DNA of 64,000 nt from contig NC_077228.1 in the NCBI RefSeq assembly GCF_027887165.1, positions 110,030,043 to 110,094,042 of the forward strand. Reading direction: 5' to 3'. The notes below the pieces were generated by a model. The model worked only from the letters and a program-made list of their open reading frames with translations. It ran no database searches and had not been told where the DNA came from. A program made the position numbers and the translations under genes. The DNA is from Monodelphis domestica (Eukaryota > Chordata > Mammalia > Didelphimorphia > Didelphidae). Below, piece by piece: positions 1-10,375 of the stretch (its first letter is position 1; each line of letters opens with the position of its first letter).

Positions 1-610
1 TTCTCTCTCCACTAAAATCCACCCTCCATTTAGCCACTAAAGTGATTTTCCTAAAGCCCAAGTCAGATCATGTCATACTCAATAAACTCCATTGGCTCCC
101 TGTTGCCTTCAGATGAAAATACAAAATGTTCTGTTTGGCCTTCAAAGTTGTTCATAATCTAGTTCTCTCCTCCCTTTCCAATCTTCTTAACACTTACTAC
201 TTGACATGTAATCTTTGATCCTGTGAACACTGGACTACTAGCTATTACATGAACAAGACACTCACTCTATTTCTTAGCTTCTGACATTTCTCTTTCTGTC
301 TGTCCCTCTCCCCTGGGATGCTCTCCCTCCTCTGCTTCAACAATTGACTTCCCTGGCTTTCTTTAAGATCCAACTAAACTATCACCTTCTACAGGTAGCC
401 CTTCCCTGCCCCCTCTTAATTCTAGTGCCTTCCTTCTGTTAATAATTTTCAATTTATTCTGTATATAGTTTGCTTTGCATATATTTGTTTACATGTTGTC
501 TTCCCCATTAGACTGCAAGCTCCTTTCTCTTTTGTCTCTTTTTATATTCCTAGAGCTTAGAAGAATATCTGACATATAGTAGGCACAGAGATGTTTATTG
601 ACTGATTTGT
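1..610 (+). repeat. L2-type LINE 3' region
   Basis: Pyrimidine-rich text with the order of landmarks typical of an L2 3' end: 'gggatgctctccctc', 'ttctacagg', 'attagactgcaagctcc', and finally 'catatagtaggcaca' with a 'tgtttattgactga' tail near 575-605. It carries stops in every frame, so it is an old non-coding copy. It starts before the window edge. Confidence 0.75.
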
Positions 611-2085
611 TGAAATTATTAAAATAAGTTTTACTACGTAATGTTATTCAATAATAAAATTTCATGTTTCAGTTTCTTATATCACATTAAACATTTTAAA
701 ATGTAGTTGACCCCATAGCTACACAACCTTTTCCTATGTACTGATTCTGTTATTGTTGAAGAAATTAAATCTCCCTCTCTGATATAAAACTTTTCACTAG
801 TGCCTAATTTCTGTTTTTGTTTATTGTATGCATACGTAGTATAGGACCCGGACTATATCCGTGCTTCTTAAGCTGTTCAGTCAATTCATTGTCTTTCAGA
901 TCTTTAATATCCAACATGCTAATGAAAATTTTGTCGTCTTTTGCAGTCATTGTGACCTTTGAAATAATAAAACATTCAATTAATTAAGAAAGTCTTAGAA
1001 AATTTATACCAAAATTTTATCAGCCCACAAGAATGTTAGTCTGTCTATCCATCTAGCCAGAGTATAGGCAGTTAATGAAATGGCCATTTTTTTTTCTGTT
1101 ACTGTAAAAAAAAATATTGACCATGAGGGAGTGGCCAATGATTATTTACAAAGATACTCTAAAATCACCTCATTTTTGCTCCCTCTTTTACAAAGTCTTT
1201 CAGCTGCCAATGACATAGAACTTTAAGTGACACTCCTCCAACTATTAGATTGTTCAATTACATCTAACTTTTCCTAACAAATTAGAATGAGAAAAATATT
1301 CCATAAGAAATTATCTAAATTACTAACAGCTTAATATTTCCATAACTATCTACCGACCTCTAGTAAGATTCAAGCTTTGAAAGAGAGATAAGAAACTAAT
1401 TAAATATGAATGAAGAGATTTGTTAGTTGAATGAAAGTTATTTATTCCTGTCCTTTTAAAGAAAGTATAAAGCAGTTAAGTTATTCTGAACAGTAGTGTT
1501 TTTCACACTTGTAATTTACCTCAGAATATAATGAGATGGTAGTTTCTAATTAACTGTTAGCAGACTTTGTAAGTGCTGAATTGGCATTTGAATGAAGTTG
1601 GCTATTCATTCTCTGGCACAGAAAATGATTTATATAGATTTACACAAGTCATGATTCAATGTTCCAAGCTCCTCAGCCTCAGGTTCAATCAGTTTTATTC
1701 AGATAATCCCATCATTGGAGTATCTAAAAATCTGCTTATTTAATAAAAAAAATCTGAAAAAAAAGTAAGACTCATTAGTAATGCCTTTTTTTTTAAAAAA
1801 GAAAATTCACCTTAAATTTATGGTATGCATCCATTAACTTTTAAAAATCAAACTATAAAGCATTTTAACATTGCAGTGAAAATCACTGCAAGACAATTAC
1901 ACACTATGAGAGAATCTAAACCTATCTTATTTGCCTTCATAAATAATAAATCATTGTCCAATTAGGGGGAACACTGAACACTAAAAAGAATAAAAAAGCT
2001 TAGGAGCTCTTTTGCAGAATAAGCCAGTAGGAACAAGTTTATCACTTCTCTTTTCTGAAGTTGGGTTTAAAAAAAAACTCACTTC
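611..2085. other. AT-rich single-copy stretch, no gene seen
   Basis: No open frame of note, no recognisable SINE or LINE landmark, and several A or T runs (for example 1107-1115 and 1788-1800). I see nothing that I can name here. Single-copy status is a judgement by eye. Confidence 0.4.
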
Positions 2086-2110
2086 ATTATTATTATTATT
2101 ATTATTATTA
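2086..2110. repeat. (ATT)8 microsatellite
   Basis: A clean run of ATT units following an A9 run at about 2070-2078. Confidence 0.95.
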
Positions 2111-2114
2111 AGAA

Positions 2115-2225
2115 GCAGCATATGGTACAGTTGACCTTAGAGTCAATCTCTCCTTTGGCTATCTGACCCTGGGCAAGTCACTTAATTTCTCAGTGCTCCC
2201 AAGAACTATCTGAGCTTCTAAGGGT
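2115..2225 (+). repeat. MIR-type SINE fragment
   Basis: Contains 'gaccctgggcaagtcact' followed by 'taatttctcagtgctccc', the conserved MIR core order in plus orientation. Both ends are degraded. A short L2-like remnant may follow at 2320-2450. Confidence 0.6.
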
Positions 2226-2515
2226 AGAGAGAAAATAGCAACTTGCACTGATAAAAGGCATTTTGTCACTTGGGTATTCCTTTTAACAGTGAAATCCTAA
2301 ATCCAGCCTTATTCTCTGTCAGAATATAAAGTCCCTAGACATAAGCATTTGTTTCATTTTTGTCTCTGCACTTTCCCCTGGTTCCCCACATGTCTTGCAT
2401 ATGGTAAAGGTTTAAAAATAAAAAAAGACACTTGATCAATGTTCATTGTTGAGGCAGTCAAAGACAGAGTGCTGGGTCTGGAATGAAGAAGCCCTTGTAT
2501 GTTTGTTTTGATTTT

Positions 2516-2735
2516 TTAAAACTCCATACCTTCCATCTTAGAATTGATACTAAGTAACAATCAATTAAGTATCATACTAAGAATTGATACTAAGGCAGAA
2601 GAGTCCTAGGTAATGGGAGTCAAGTGACTTGCCCAGGGTCACACAGCTAAGATGTATTTGAGGCCAGATTGGAACCCAGGACCTCCAATCTCCAGGCCTG
2701 ATTCTCTATTTACTGAGTCACCTAGATGGTCCTAA
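2516..2735 (-). repeat. SINE-A, minus strand
   Basis: Reads from a T-rich tail through 'ccttccatcttagaattgat' to 'cacctagatggtcc', the reverse of the SINE-A layout. An internal near-duplication of 'gaattgatactaag' (about 2541-2594) makes this copy longer than usual at its 3' part. Confidence 0.8.
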
Positions 2736-2744
2736 AGAATGCCT

Positions 2745-2832
2745 ATTTTTAAGGCTTGGGATCAAAGTATCTCTGAAGCTTATTACCTTTGTGACATAAG
2801 AGCAAGTCACTTAATCTTTCTGAGCCTAGGTC
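2745..2832 (+). repeat. MIR-type fragment
   Basis: Contains 'agcaagtcacttaatctttc' followed by 'tgagcctaggtc', a MIR core in plus orientation. It is truncated at both ends between a SINE-A and the L1 3' end. Confidence 0.5.
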
Positions 2833-3497
2833 TTTCTTTAATTTAGAATATTTTTCCGTGGTTATATTATTCATGTTCTTTCCCTCCTCTCCTCCCTCCC
2901 CTCCCATAGCTAACAAGCAATTCCACTGGGTTTTACATGTATCATAGATCAAGACCTATTTACGTATTATTAATATTTACAATAGAGTGATCATTTAGAG
3001 TCTACATCCCCAATCATATCCCTGTCTAACCATGTGATCAAGCAAATATTTTTCTTCTGCGTTTCTGCTCCCACAGTTCTTTCTTTGGATGTGGGTAGGT
3101 TCTTTCTCATAATTTCCTCTGGATCATCTTGGGTCATTGCATTGTTGCTGGTAGAAAAATCTATTACATTCAATCGTGCCATAATGTATCAGTCTCTGTG
3201 TACATTGTTCTCCTGGTTCTGCTCCTTTCATTCTGCATCAATTCCTGGAGGTCATTCCAGTTCACATGGAATTCCTCCAGTTCATTATTTCTTTCAGCAC
3301 AATAGTATTCTATCACTAACAGATACCACAATTTGTTTAGTCATTCCCTAATCGAAGGGCATCCCCTCATTTTCCAATTTTTTGCCACCGCAAAGAATGC
3401 AGCTATGAATATTTTTGTATGCATATTTCCCCTTATTATTTCTTTGGGGTACAAATCCAGCAGTGATATGGCTGGATCAAAAGCCAGATAGTCTTTT
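2833..3497 (-). repeat. L1 3' end (3'UTR plus ORF2 C-terminal part), left half
   Basis: Minus-strand L1. The 3'UTR side lies at about 2833-3300 and the ORF2 C-terminal coding remnant follows toward 3497. The same text occurs in plus orientation at 25.3-25.9 kb, which confirms that it is a dispersed repeat. The copy is broken by stops and continues at 5089 after an inserted younger L1 piece. The last 14 bases (3484-3497) are one copy of the target-site duplication made by that insertion. Confidence 0.85.
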
Positions 3498-4404
3498 CTT
3501 TGCAAAAAGTTGGAAGTCTTCTATTTTGTTGAATGCCCATACTTTCCCTTGGAAGTATATAGTCAGTTTTGCTGGGTAGCTGATTCTTGGTTGGAGACCC
3601 AGCTCTCTTGCCTTTCTGAAGATCATGTTCCATGCCTTATGATCATTCAGAGTAGAACTTGCAAGGTCTTGGGTGACCCTGATTGGCATTCCTTTATATC
3701 TAAATTGTCTTTTTCTGGCTTCCTGTAGGATTTTTTCTTTTGTTTGATAGCTTTGGAATTTGGCAATTACATTCCTGGGAGTTGTCTTTTGGGGGTTTAG
3801 TGTAGAAGGTGTTCTGTGAGCTCTGTCAGTGGCTGTATTGCCCCCTTGTTCTAGAATCTCTGGGCAATTTTCTTTGATTATATCTTGTATCACCATGTCC
3901 AGTTTGGTGTTTATTTCTGGCTTTTCTGGGAGTCCAATTATTCTTAAGTTATCCCTTCTCCCCCTATTTTCCAGATCTATCACCTTGTCGGTGAGATATT
4001 TTATGTTCTCTTCTAATTTCTTGGTATTTTTGGCTTTGCTTTATTGATTCTTGCTCTTTTACACGATCGTTGTCTTCCAGCTGCCTGATTCTGGCCTTTA
4101 AAGCCTGGTTTTCTTTTACAGTTTGGTCAAACTGGTTTTGTAGATGCGTGAATTTCTTTTGCATTATTTCCAACTTTTCCTCCCAGAAGGCTTCCATCTT
4201 TTTGGTCATTTCTGATTCAAATTCTTCATAGGTTTGTGGAGAGTTTCCATTTCCTTTGGAAGGTTTTGGAGCATTTTCTTTTATATTATCTTCTGTCTGC
4301 TCTGTATTTTGTATTTTGGCTCCATAGAATGTGTCCAAAGTCGCCCCTTTCTTCTTATTTTTCTTGGTATTTTGGGGCTTCTGTGGTTCTGTGGAGTTTG
4401 CCAT
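3498..4404 (-). pseudogene. L1 ORF1 (RNA-binding chaperone), frameshifted and C-terminally cut
   Basis: ORF1p coats L1 RNA as a trimer and acts as a nucleic-acid chaperone in the L1 RNP. The start is ATG at 4404, read leftward. In order I see a basic, lysine-rich N-terminus, a heptad-rich coiled coil (residues about 60-140, with LEIMQKKFTHLQNQF), an RRM-like segment starting near DNLRIIGLPE, and the C-terminal-domain signature RISYPAKL. A one-base gain in the TTT at 4035-4037 shifts the frame between the coiled coil and the RRM. Removing one base would restore the expected register. The frame after that point then stays open to the insertion edge at 3498, where the last part of the C-terminal domain is missing. 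The few defects suggest a fairly young copy. It is not host-functional. Confidence 0.85.
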
Positions 4405-5074
4405 TTCTGAATGTGGAGGATTAGTTTTTCTTGTCTCTGTCTGGTGTTCAGAGGCAGTCCTGGGCAGATGGTTCTATGAGCTTTCCCTGGGTTAAACTGA
4501 ATATGCCTCACTGGAACTGGAATGGAAGGGTCGGACCACGAGGCCACACTCTCCCCCCCGGCTTGCTTTCCGGAAGTTGCCTTCAGAATCGCTGGCCGTG
4601 AGGCTGTTTCATAGGCCTGCGGGGGATGGGCTGCAGCTTCCCCAAGCTCTAGGGCAAGGACTTTCACTGAGACTTGGATAGCAGGATCCAGCCCGTGAGG
4701 CTGCCTTGCCCGCCCTGAGGGTTGCTGTTGTTTCGACCAGCTCTCTGCAGCGGAAGCCCCAGGCAGTAACTTTCACCGGGACTGTAGAAGGCCCTGAGGG
4801 TTCTGCTCTCTGAGCCCGGCTGGGCTGCGGCTTCCGGGAGCCTTGGACTCTGCGCTCCTACCCCTGAGGTCCGAGTGATCTCGGGTTCTGGCTTTTAAGG
4901 GGAGCCGTACCTTTTGAACCGGGTCCAGGTCCAGGAGGAGGGTTCCCAGGGTCTGTGCTGTTGATCGTTTTGAGTTTCGGCGCCTTAGGAGCTTATAGTT
5001 TGAGATCGGTCGGGAAGGGTTTTCCGGAGATCTGAGCTTTAGCTTTCTCTAAGCCGCCATCTTAACCGGAAGTC
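4405..5074 (-). promoter_or_regulatory. L1 5'UTR / internal promoter
   Basis: GC- and CpG-rich leader upstream of ORF1 on the minus strand. Its very 5' end carries ACTTCCGGT (reverse of 5065-5073, an ETS-type site) followed by AAGATGGCGGC (reverse of 5053-5063). The second is the YY1-type box known at the start of human L1 5'UTRs. Short open frames in this part are out of frame with ORF1 and look like leader shadows. Confidence 0.75.
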
Positions 5075-5088
5075 CCAGATAGTCTTTT

Positions 5089-5349
5089 AAAGTCCTTTGG
5101 GCATAGTTCTAAATTGCCCTCCAGAATAGTTGGATCAATTCACAACTCCACCAGCAATGAATTAGTGTCCCAATTTTGCCACATCCCCTTCAGCATTTAT
5201 TACTTTCCTTTGCTATCATATTAGCCAACCTGCTAGGTGTAAGATGATACCTCAGAGTTGTTTTGATTCACATTTCTCTAATTATAAGAGATTTAGAGCA
5301 CTTTTTCATGTGCTTATTGATAGTTTTGATTTCTTTATCTGAAAATCAC
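5089..5349 (-). repeat. L1 3' region, right half of the interrupted copy
   Basis: Continues the element broken at 3497. The joined text runs smoothly into 'aaagtcctttgggcatag' and on through 'cacaactccaccagcaatga', an ORF2 C-terminal remnant in minus orientation. It ends near 'gatttctttatctgaaaatc', the 5'-truncation point of the older L1. Confidence 0.8.
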
Positions 5350-5430
5350 CTTGAGCCCAGGTCTTTCAAAGAGTATAGTGACATAAGATAAAACTAGTAA
5401 TCAATGGCCAGAGTTCTTATTGGAAAGAAA

Positions 5431-5578
5431 TCATGGGGGTGGTGGGAAGTAGTGCAGTGGATAGAAGGCTAGGCCTAGAGTCAGGAGGACTTGAGTTCAA
5501 ATCAGATCTCAGACACTTCATAACTGTGAGACCCTGGGCTGGTCACTTAATTCCCAACTGCCTACCTTTGCTACTAGG
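5431..5578 (+). repeat. SINE-A, plus strand
   Basis: Has 'gtgcagtggatagaaggct' and 'gaccctgggctggtcactt'. Its 3' tail runs straight into the GGAA tract, so the microsatellite most likely grew from the SINE tail. Confidence 0.8.
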
Positions 5579-5763
5579 AAGGAAGGAAGGAAGGAAGGAA
5601 GGAAAGAAGGAAGGAAGGAAGGAAGGAAGGAAGGAAGGAAGGAAGGAAGGAAGGAAGGAAGGAAGGAAGGAAGGAAGGAAGGAAGAAAGGAAGGAATGAA
5701 GGAAGAAAGGAAGAAGGAAAGGGAGGCAGGGAGGGATAAAGAGAAGAAGGGAAGAAGGAAGGC
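5577..5763. repeat. (GGAA)n microsatellite with degenerate right flank
   Basis: About 115 bp of nearly perfect GGAA units, followed by GAAA, GGGA and GAAG variants. It is read as EGRK or FLPS protein repeats in several frames, but these are not genes. GGAA arrays can bind ETS-family factors. That is a known property, not evidence of use here. Confidence 0.95.
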
Positions 5764-5880
5764 AAATAAATCAATTGCTAGTCTTTGAGCTCCTGATATG
5801 TATTTTTGTTGAATTATGACAATGAACCTGTGTTTAACGTGATATAGAGAAGCCAGATCAAATGCTCTGAAATTATGAAT

Positions 5881-6060
5881 CAAAGGAGTTAGGTTGAGAG
5901 CTGGATTTACTACTTTCCACTAGCATGATCTTGGGCAAATCACAAATGTCTCTGAGCCTAGATTCTTCAACTATAAAATGAGAGTAATGATATTTGTACT
6001 ATCACCTCCAAGGTTGTTAGAAAATAATGTGTAAAATGTCTGCTGCTATTTAATTCTGGG
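5881..6060 (+). repeat. MIR-type SINE
   Basis: 'gatcttgggcaaatcacaaa', then 'ctataaaatgagagtaatga' and 'ttgttagaaaataatg' follow the MIR order in plus orientation. It is strongly diverged. Confidence 0.7.
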
Positions 6061-6639
6061 CTATTTGAGACCATAGGGATGCCCTGAAGAAAAAATGAAA
6101 TCATAAACTGAAGAATCTTTTCAGTTTACATACAACTACCTCAAGAATGTCCTGGGACATCTGTCCCTACAAAGTGGTTTCTGCTGTTTTACCTGCTTCC
6201 TGAAAAAAGACTCTAAAAGAGATCTTATCAGATTAAAGTAATGTTTGACAATTGCCTAGAGGAAATATAATAATAATAATGAAACACAGGAGGAAATATT
6301 AAAATGGAATTGGATGATTCATCACTTACCCCTTCATAAGGCCAAAAAGGCACAAAGCTATGTGACTTTTGCCTTGGGGTTTATACTAGCAACCAGGTCT
6401 TCTGCCTATTTAGACACTATGGTAGTCATAATACCAACAGTGACATCAGTAACCTCCATAGCAACAGATTGATTTGAAAATTTTATAATTTCACTCCATG
6501 TTCCAAGTGAAGGAGAAATTAGTTTCTTGGAATAATGTCTATGGTAAATAATGTATATGGTAAAGAGATAAAGGATAACAGTGAAGTCATCATTACTTAG
6601 CAATCAATTATCCAGAATTCAGTTGTCTATACTATAGAA
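6061..6639. other. Single-copy stretch, no gene seen
   Basis: AT-rich, without coding potential or clear repeat landmarks. It includes a short (AAT)4 at about 6269. Positions 6632-6639 (CTATAGAA) form the left target copy of the adjacent MITE. Confidence 0.4.
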
Positions 6640-6854
6640 CAGTGATGGTGAACCTTTTAGAGATCGAGTGCCCAGACTGTGACCCTCACACCCCATGTGA
6701 GCCCCACCCCCTTACCCCAGACAGGGGAGGGAAGAAGTGCTCCCATTGGGCTGCTGAGCAGGGGGCTGGGTCATGTGAGAAATGTTCTCAGGCCCCGTGG
6801 AAGGTGGATGGGAGCAGTCCTTCTGGAACACATGCCATAGGTTTGCCAACACAG
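6640..6854. mobile_element. hAT-type MITE, 215 bp
   Basis: The left end 'cagtgatggtgaacc' is matched by an inverted right end near 'ggtttgccaacacag'. The flanking 8-mers CTATAGAA (6632-6639) and GTCTAGAA (6855-6862) agree at 6 of 8 positions and fit the nTCTAGAn target pattern known for Charlie-like hAT elements. It has no transposase coding capacity, so it would have been moved in trans. The open frame across it is incidental. Confidence 0.75.
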
Positions 6855-6862
6855 GTCTAGAA

Positions 6863-7015
6863 TATATACTATGTATTGGCATGGGGATTGTTAGACCTCA
6901 CGGAAATAAAGACAAAAATGAAATGGCCCTTGCCCTTGAGAAGCTTACATACTATCAGAGGAAACAAACAAGATGCACATGTATAAATATATTAAAAATA
7001 AATACAACTTATAGA
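6863..7015. repeat. Ancient LINE-like remnant (CR1/L3-like)
   Basis: 'tactatgtattggcatgggg' then 'cccttgcccttgagaagctt' matches the dispersed pattern also seen at 15.8-16.1 and 27.05 kb. The exact family is uncertain. Confidence 0.5.
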
Positions 7016-7355
7016 AAGTAAGGAGATAACTAAAGTGATTCAAGAAAACAGAAGACATGATCAAACAAGCTTAAAGGCCTGGGTAATCAATTAAGGATTC
7101 CGACATATGAGTAATTTGATGAATATAGAACTGGAGGAAGGAAGAAAAGAAAAATGTTTTAAATTTAGTTACTCACATTGGTGTAAGAAATAGCCAACAT
7201 GGTGTATAAACAGGGGACTGGCCACAGACTAATAAAGGGAACAGGCTTACCACATCCTCACGTGATATGGGGTCTGGCAAAGTCTGTTAACTAGGCACTT
7301 ATCAGCTAGTTTCTGGTTACAATGGAATAAAAAATCTTAGCTTTTGTACCATGAA
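7016..7355. other. Unassigned stretch, no gene seen
   Basis: No coding frame and no clear repeat landmarks. Contains 'aatcaattaagg' and other AT-rich text. Confidence 0.35.
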
Positions 7356-7800
7356 AGACAACTAAACATGGGCAGTGTAGTGGCTAGTGCTAGAATGAGA
7401 ATCAGAAAGCCCTAGATTCAAATCCTGTTTCAAATGCTTGTTACCTTCATAACCATGAGCATGTCACTGAACTTTTGACCACATAACTCAAAGGGCTGTT
7501 TTGTTTTTTTAAACCCTTACTTTCTGTCTTATCAATTTTTAAAAAAATCTTTATTTTATGTCTTGGAATCAACACTACGTATCAGTTCTAAGAAGAAGAG
7601 CAGTAAGGGCTAAGCAATTGAGGTTAAAATTACTTGTCTAGGAAGTGTCTGAGGTCAAATTTGATCCCAGGTCCTCTTAACTCCAGGTCTGGCTCTCAAT
7701 CCATTGTGCTGCCTAGCTGCCCCTCAAAGGGCTGTTTTGAGGAGCAATGAGATAATGCAGGAGGAGCTCTACAAACCTTAAAGTACTCTTTGGGGGCTAT
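7356..7800 (+). repeat. MIR-type SINE split by a SINE-A
   Basis: The left part carries 'ccctagattcaaatcctg' and 'cataaccatgagcatgtcac'. The right part resumes at 7740 with 'aggagcaatgagataatgc'. The break is exactly the SINE-A insertion at 7504-7722. Confidence 0.75.
7504..7722 (-). mobile_element. SINE-A insertion with 17-bp TSD, minus strand
   Basis: Flanked by identical direct repeats 'ctcaaagggctgttttg' at 7487-7503 and 7723-7739, a clear retrotransposition scar inside an older MIR. The tail side is at the left, with 'aaacccttactttctgtc'. The head side ends in 'gctgcctagctgcc'. A second T-rich, near-repeated stretch in the tail half (about 7535-7575) lengthens the copy. Confidence 0.92.
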
Positions 7801-8015
7801 TGCTTGTAGTGCAGTATATAAAACACTAAACAGGTATTTGGAAGATAAGTTCAAATGTGATTTTAAGTTACAACCGCTGTTTGCCTCAGTTTCCTCAAAT
7901 GTAAAATGGGAATAATAATAGCACCTACTTCACAGGGTTGTTGTGAGATCGAATGAGATTTTTGTGAAAAGTGCTTAGCAATATAGTGCTTAGCACATAG
8001 TAAGTTTATATATAT
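7801..8015 (+). repeat. MIR-type SINE, nearly full
   Basis: 'tgcctcagtttcctcaaatg', then 'aatgggaataataatagcac', then 'agtgcttagcacatagtaag' give the MIR core and 3' end in order. Confidence 0.85.
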
Positions 8016-8820
8016 GTAAAAATGCTAATTGCCTTCACTTTATTATGATGCTTTAACTTTTTCAAAACATATCTATGCACTCTTAATCATATTTCTATAT
8101 ATGGGTAGGATAAGTTTTACTGTGCTGGCTAGTTTTAAAAAATTAAAAGATCAGACCATTAAATTGAGATTTCTTCTAAGAAAAGCTACTGAATCAAAAA
8201 TAAATTGAGGGAAAAAAAGGGGGAAAAAAGATAGAATTAGAAAAATGCAAAAAGCATAGATTGAAAACAAATGTTAGCAGAGAGCTAAAAAATTATTTAG
8301 TTATCTTTTCACTCATTTTATCAACTCTAGGCTAGAATCTACACTACTTCAGTAGACATACTTCCCTGCCTAATAAAGTTCCCCCACCTCATTTGGTCAT
8401 TCATTCTATATGGACCAAAAGAACTGCTATTTTTCAGCTCTCAGTCAGAAATGTTCACAGGGTGATTCCAATCATAATTTCAGGGCTATGACTATGGATG
8501 TTTCTAAATAAAATCTCTTGTTTACAAACAAATTCTTTGTGTGAATGCTTGATAACAGTCAAACATTGATTTCTACCAGACAAAGACTTTCAAAATTATC
8601 TCATTTGTTTCAATAAAAGCAAATAAATGATAGGTTTGAGCTATTAGGATGCATGAGCAATTTGTTTACATTTCTAGGCAGTGCCTCAACAACAACAACA
8701 AAACTACTTGCCAGGTGGAAATGCTCTCATTAAATACTTGGGCTGTTGAGATAATGCAAACGTTTTAAAGATATTTTCTTGGCAAAAATATCTGGTTTGA
8801 TATATCAAGCAAGGAGACAA
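8016..8820. other. AT-rich single-copy stretch, no gene seen
   Basis: No coding frame and no named repeat apart from a short (AAC)4 at about 8689. Nothing else is supported. Confidence 0.35.
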
Positions 8821-8824
8821 AGAG

Positions 8825-8950
8825 CTAAAGTATGGATGATTTTAGCCTAACTAATATTTTCTGGGCACTCATGTACATAGAGGGCACTGTGCCAGGCACT
8901 GAACTCTTGAATTTCTTTCTAGCTCTGGGATCCTAAGACGTTCCACATGA
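8825..8950 (+). repeat. Ancient LINE/MIR fragment
   Basis: Contains 'gcactgtgccaggcactgaa' and 'tttctagctctgggatcc', text shared by old L2/L3-type remnants elsewhere in the window. Confidence 0.4.
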
Positions 8951-9230
8951 TGAGTTCTTGTGGGAGGGTGCTGAATTATCTGGATTTGCTCTCTCTATCT
9001 TCCATATTCACAGTGTAAATTGCTCCTTCTTCCCCTTATGTTTAGCTGTGTTTATATGGGCCTTAGGTTGTTTTATTTTTTTATTTTTTTGCAGGGATCA
9101 AAGAAGTGTTTTATTCACATTTCCTCTGGAAAGCATTATTTCAATTGCCAATCTACTAGGAATTCAACACGATAAGGTTCTCAAACACTGAGAGCTTACT
9201 TCTTTCATTAAAATGTTCATAAAAATTTTC

Positions 9231-9790
9231 CTCCCTAAATGCCAAATGCTGTTATTAGACCTAAATAACTGAAATAGGGGAAGCCAGATGTCACTGCAGT
9301 TACAGGTTTGGTACCACACAATTTCCACTACTGAAGTTTAATCTGCAGTTATTTACTTATCCCATGCTTTGGAAGAATGCACAATTTAAATGTAAATGCA
9401 ATTTACATAGGGGAGTCAACAGTAGATATGCAGTTTTAACTGCCAATAACCATCTGCAAAGGGAAATCAGCTGAACCAAAGATCAGCATCTGTCAGGCTG
9501 AATTCCCTGCATCAATCATGGATTTCCAAAGAACTTCCCCTTTACTATGACCTCACAACTACCACCTGTCTCATAGGCGTTGTCTGAGGCAAAGGAAAGA
9601 GGAGAATTAAGGCAATTAACCAGATAATTTAGGCCAAATAAAAATGTCTGTAATTGCCATTAAAAAAATAGGTTTCAGTCAGAATTATCCAAAATTGTTG
9701 TCAACATCATTTGAACTAGTTAACCAATTTTCTTCTTTCTTTTGCTTGCAATAGGCAAAGTCTGTACAATAACATTCTTATCCTTTATGT
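9231..9790. promoter_or_regulatory. Candidate conserved non-coding element
   Basis: A repeat-free block with dense homeodomain-type TAAT/ATTA cores (for example about 9604-9630 and 9651-9662), E-box-like 'catctg' motifs at about 9450 and 9488, and no coding frame. It sits between repeat-rich flanks. The enhancer call is an inference from composition and lack of repeats. Alignment to other mammals would decide it. Confidence 0.35.
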
Positions 9791-9799
9791 CTGGTCCAT

Positions 9800-10375
9800 G
9801 AGTAATTGCTTATATAAGGACTAGGTTGAATTTAGTCTTCCATACAGTACTGGCACTCAATTATCATTCAGCAGTTGGTGTACACAATTCTTGATTATAC
9901 ATACTACTTAAGGGAAGTAGCAAAGTGGATAAACCAAAATTCACTTATATTTGGCTTTGGAATTCATTATATTCCCCCCTTTGTGGAAAATTTGCCTTCC
10001 TAATTATGCTTTGCTTAGGCCAATATTGAAACGAGTTAATATTCTTTGAGCTCACACCAGCTGGGCAGTGGAGGGAGGCAGCTCAGGCTCAAGCTAGGCA
10101 GTAAGGAGAAGCCAGCCCAGCGTTAAAAATTCACCATGGATAATCCACAGAGGAGATAATCTGGATACAGATAACTGAGAATTGACTGTATAATTAATGA
10201 GTCAAATCCTAGAGGGGGACAAATAGAAGCTATTCAGTTCTTCTTATGTAGAGCCATAAAATATGATCTACTCAGTTTTCTAGCTTTCATCATAACATCA
10301 TGAAAAGTCAGTGTTTCCTGCTCCCAGCTCTACATCTCTATTTTATTCTATTCTAATCTCAAGAGTTTTCATATT
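9800..10375. other. Unassigned stretch, no gene seen
   Basis: Includes a purine-rich patch at 10060-10125 ('gggcagtggagggaggcagc'). No coding frame and no clear repeat. Confidence 0.3.

Larger units (their letters stand above)
3498..5074 (-). mobile_element. L1 insertion: 5'UTR plus ORF1, cut within ORF1
   Basis: A 1577-bp minus-strand L1 piece nested inside an older minus-strand L1. It is flanked by a 14-bp direct repeat, 'ccagatagtctttt', at 3484-3497 and 5075-5088. The 5' end looks complete: it starts with an ETS-like motif and an AAGATGGCGGC box. The 3' end stops inside the ORF1 C-terminal domain, with no ORF2, 3'UTR or long poly(A) tail. The rejoined target site reads TTTT/AAA, matching the usual L1 endonuclease preference. 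The pattern fits target-primed reverse transcription that began on an internal A-run of the RNA. Confidence 0.85.

Noticed and set aside
3034..3351. 105-codon plus-strand frame in the L1 3' end
   Set aside because: It lies on the strand opposite to the L1 and has no features of its own.
5577..5763. CRISPR-like array
   Set aside because: Simple repeat units without spacers, in a vertebrate genome. No direct-repeat/spacer pattern occurs anywhere in the window.
5433..5883. Open frames with EGRK or FLPS repeats
   Set aside because: They are read-outs of the GGAA microsatellite.
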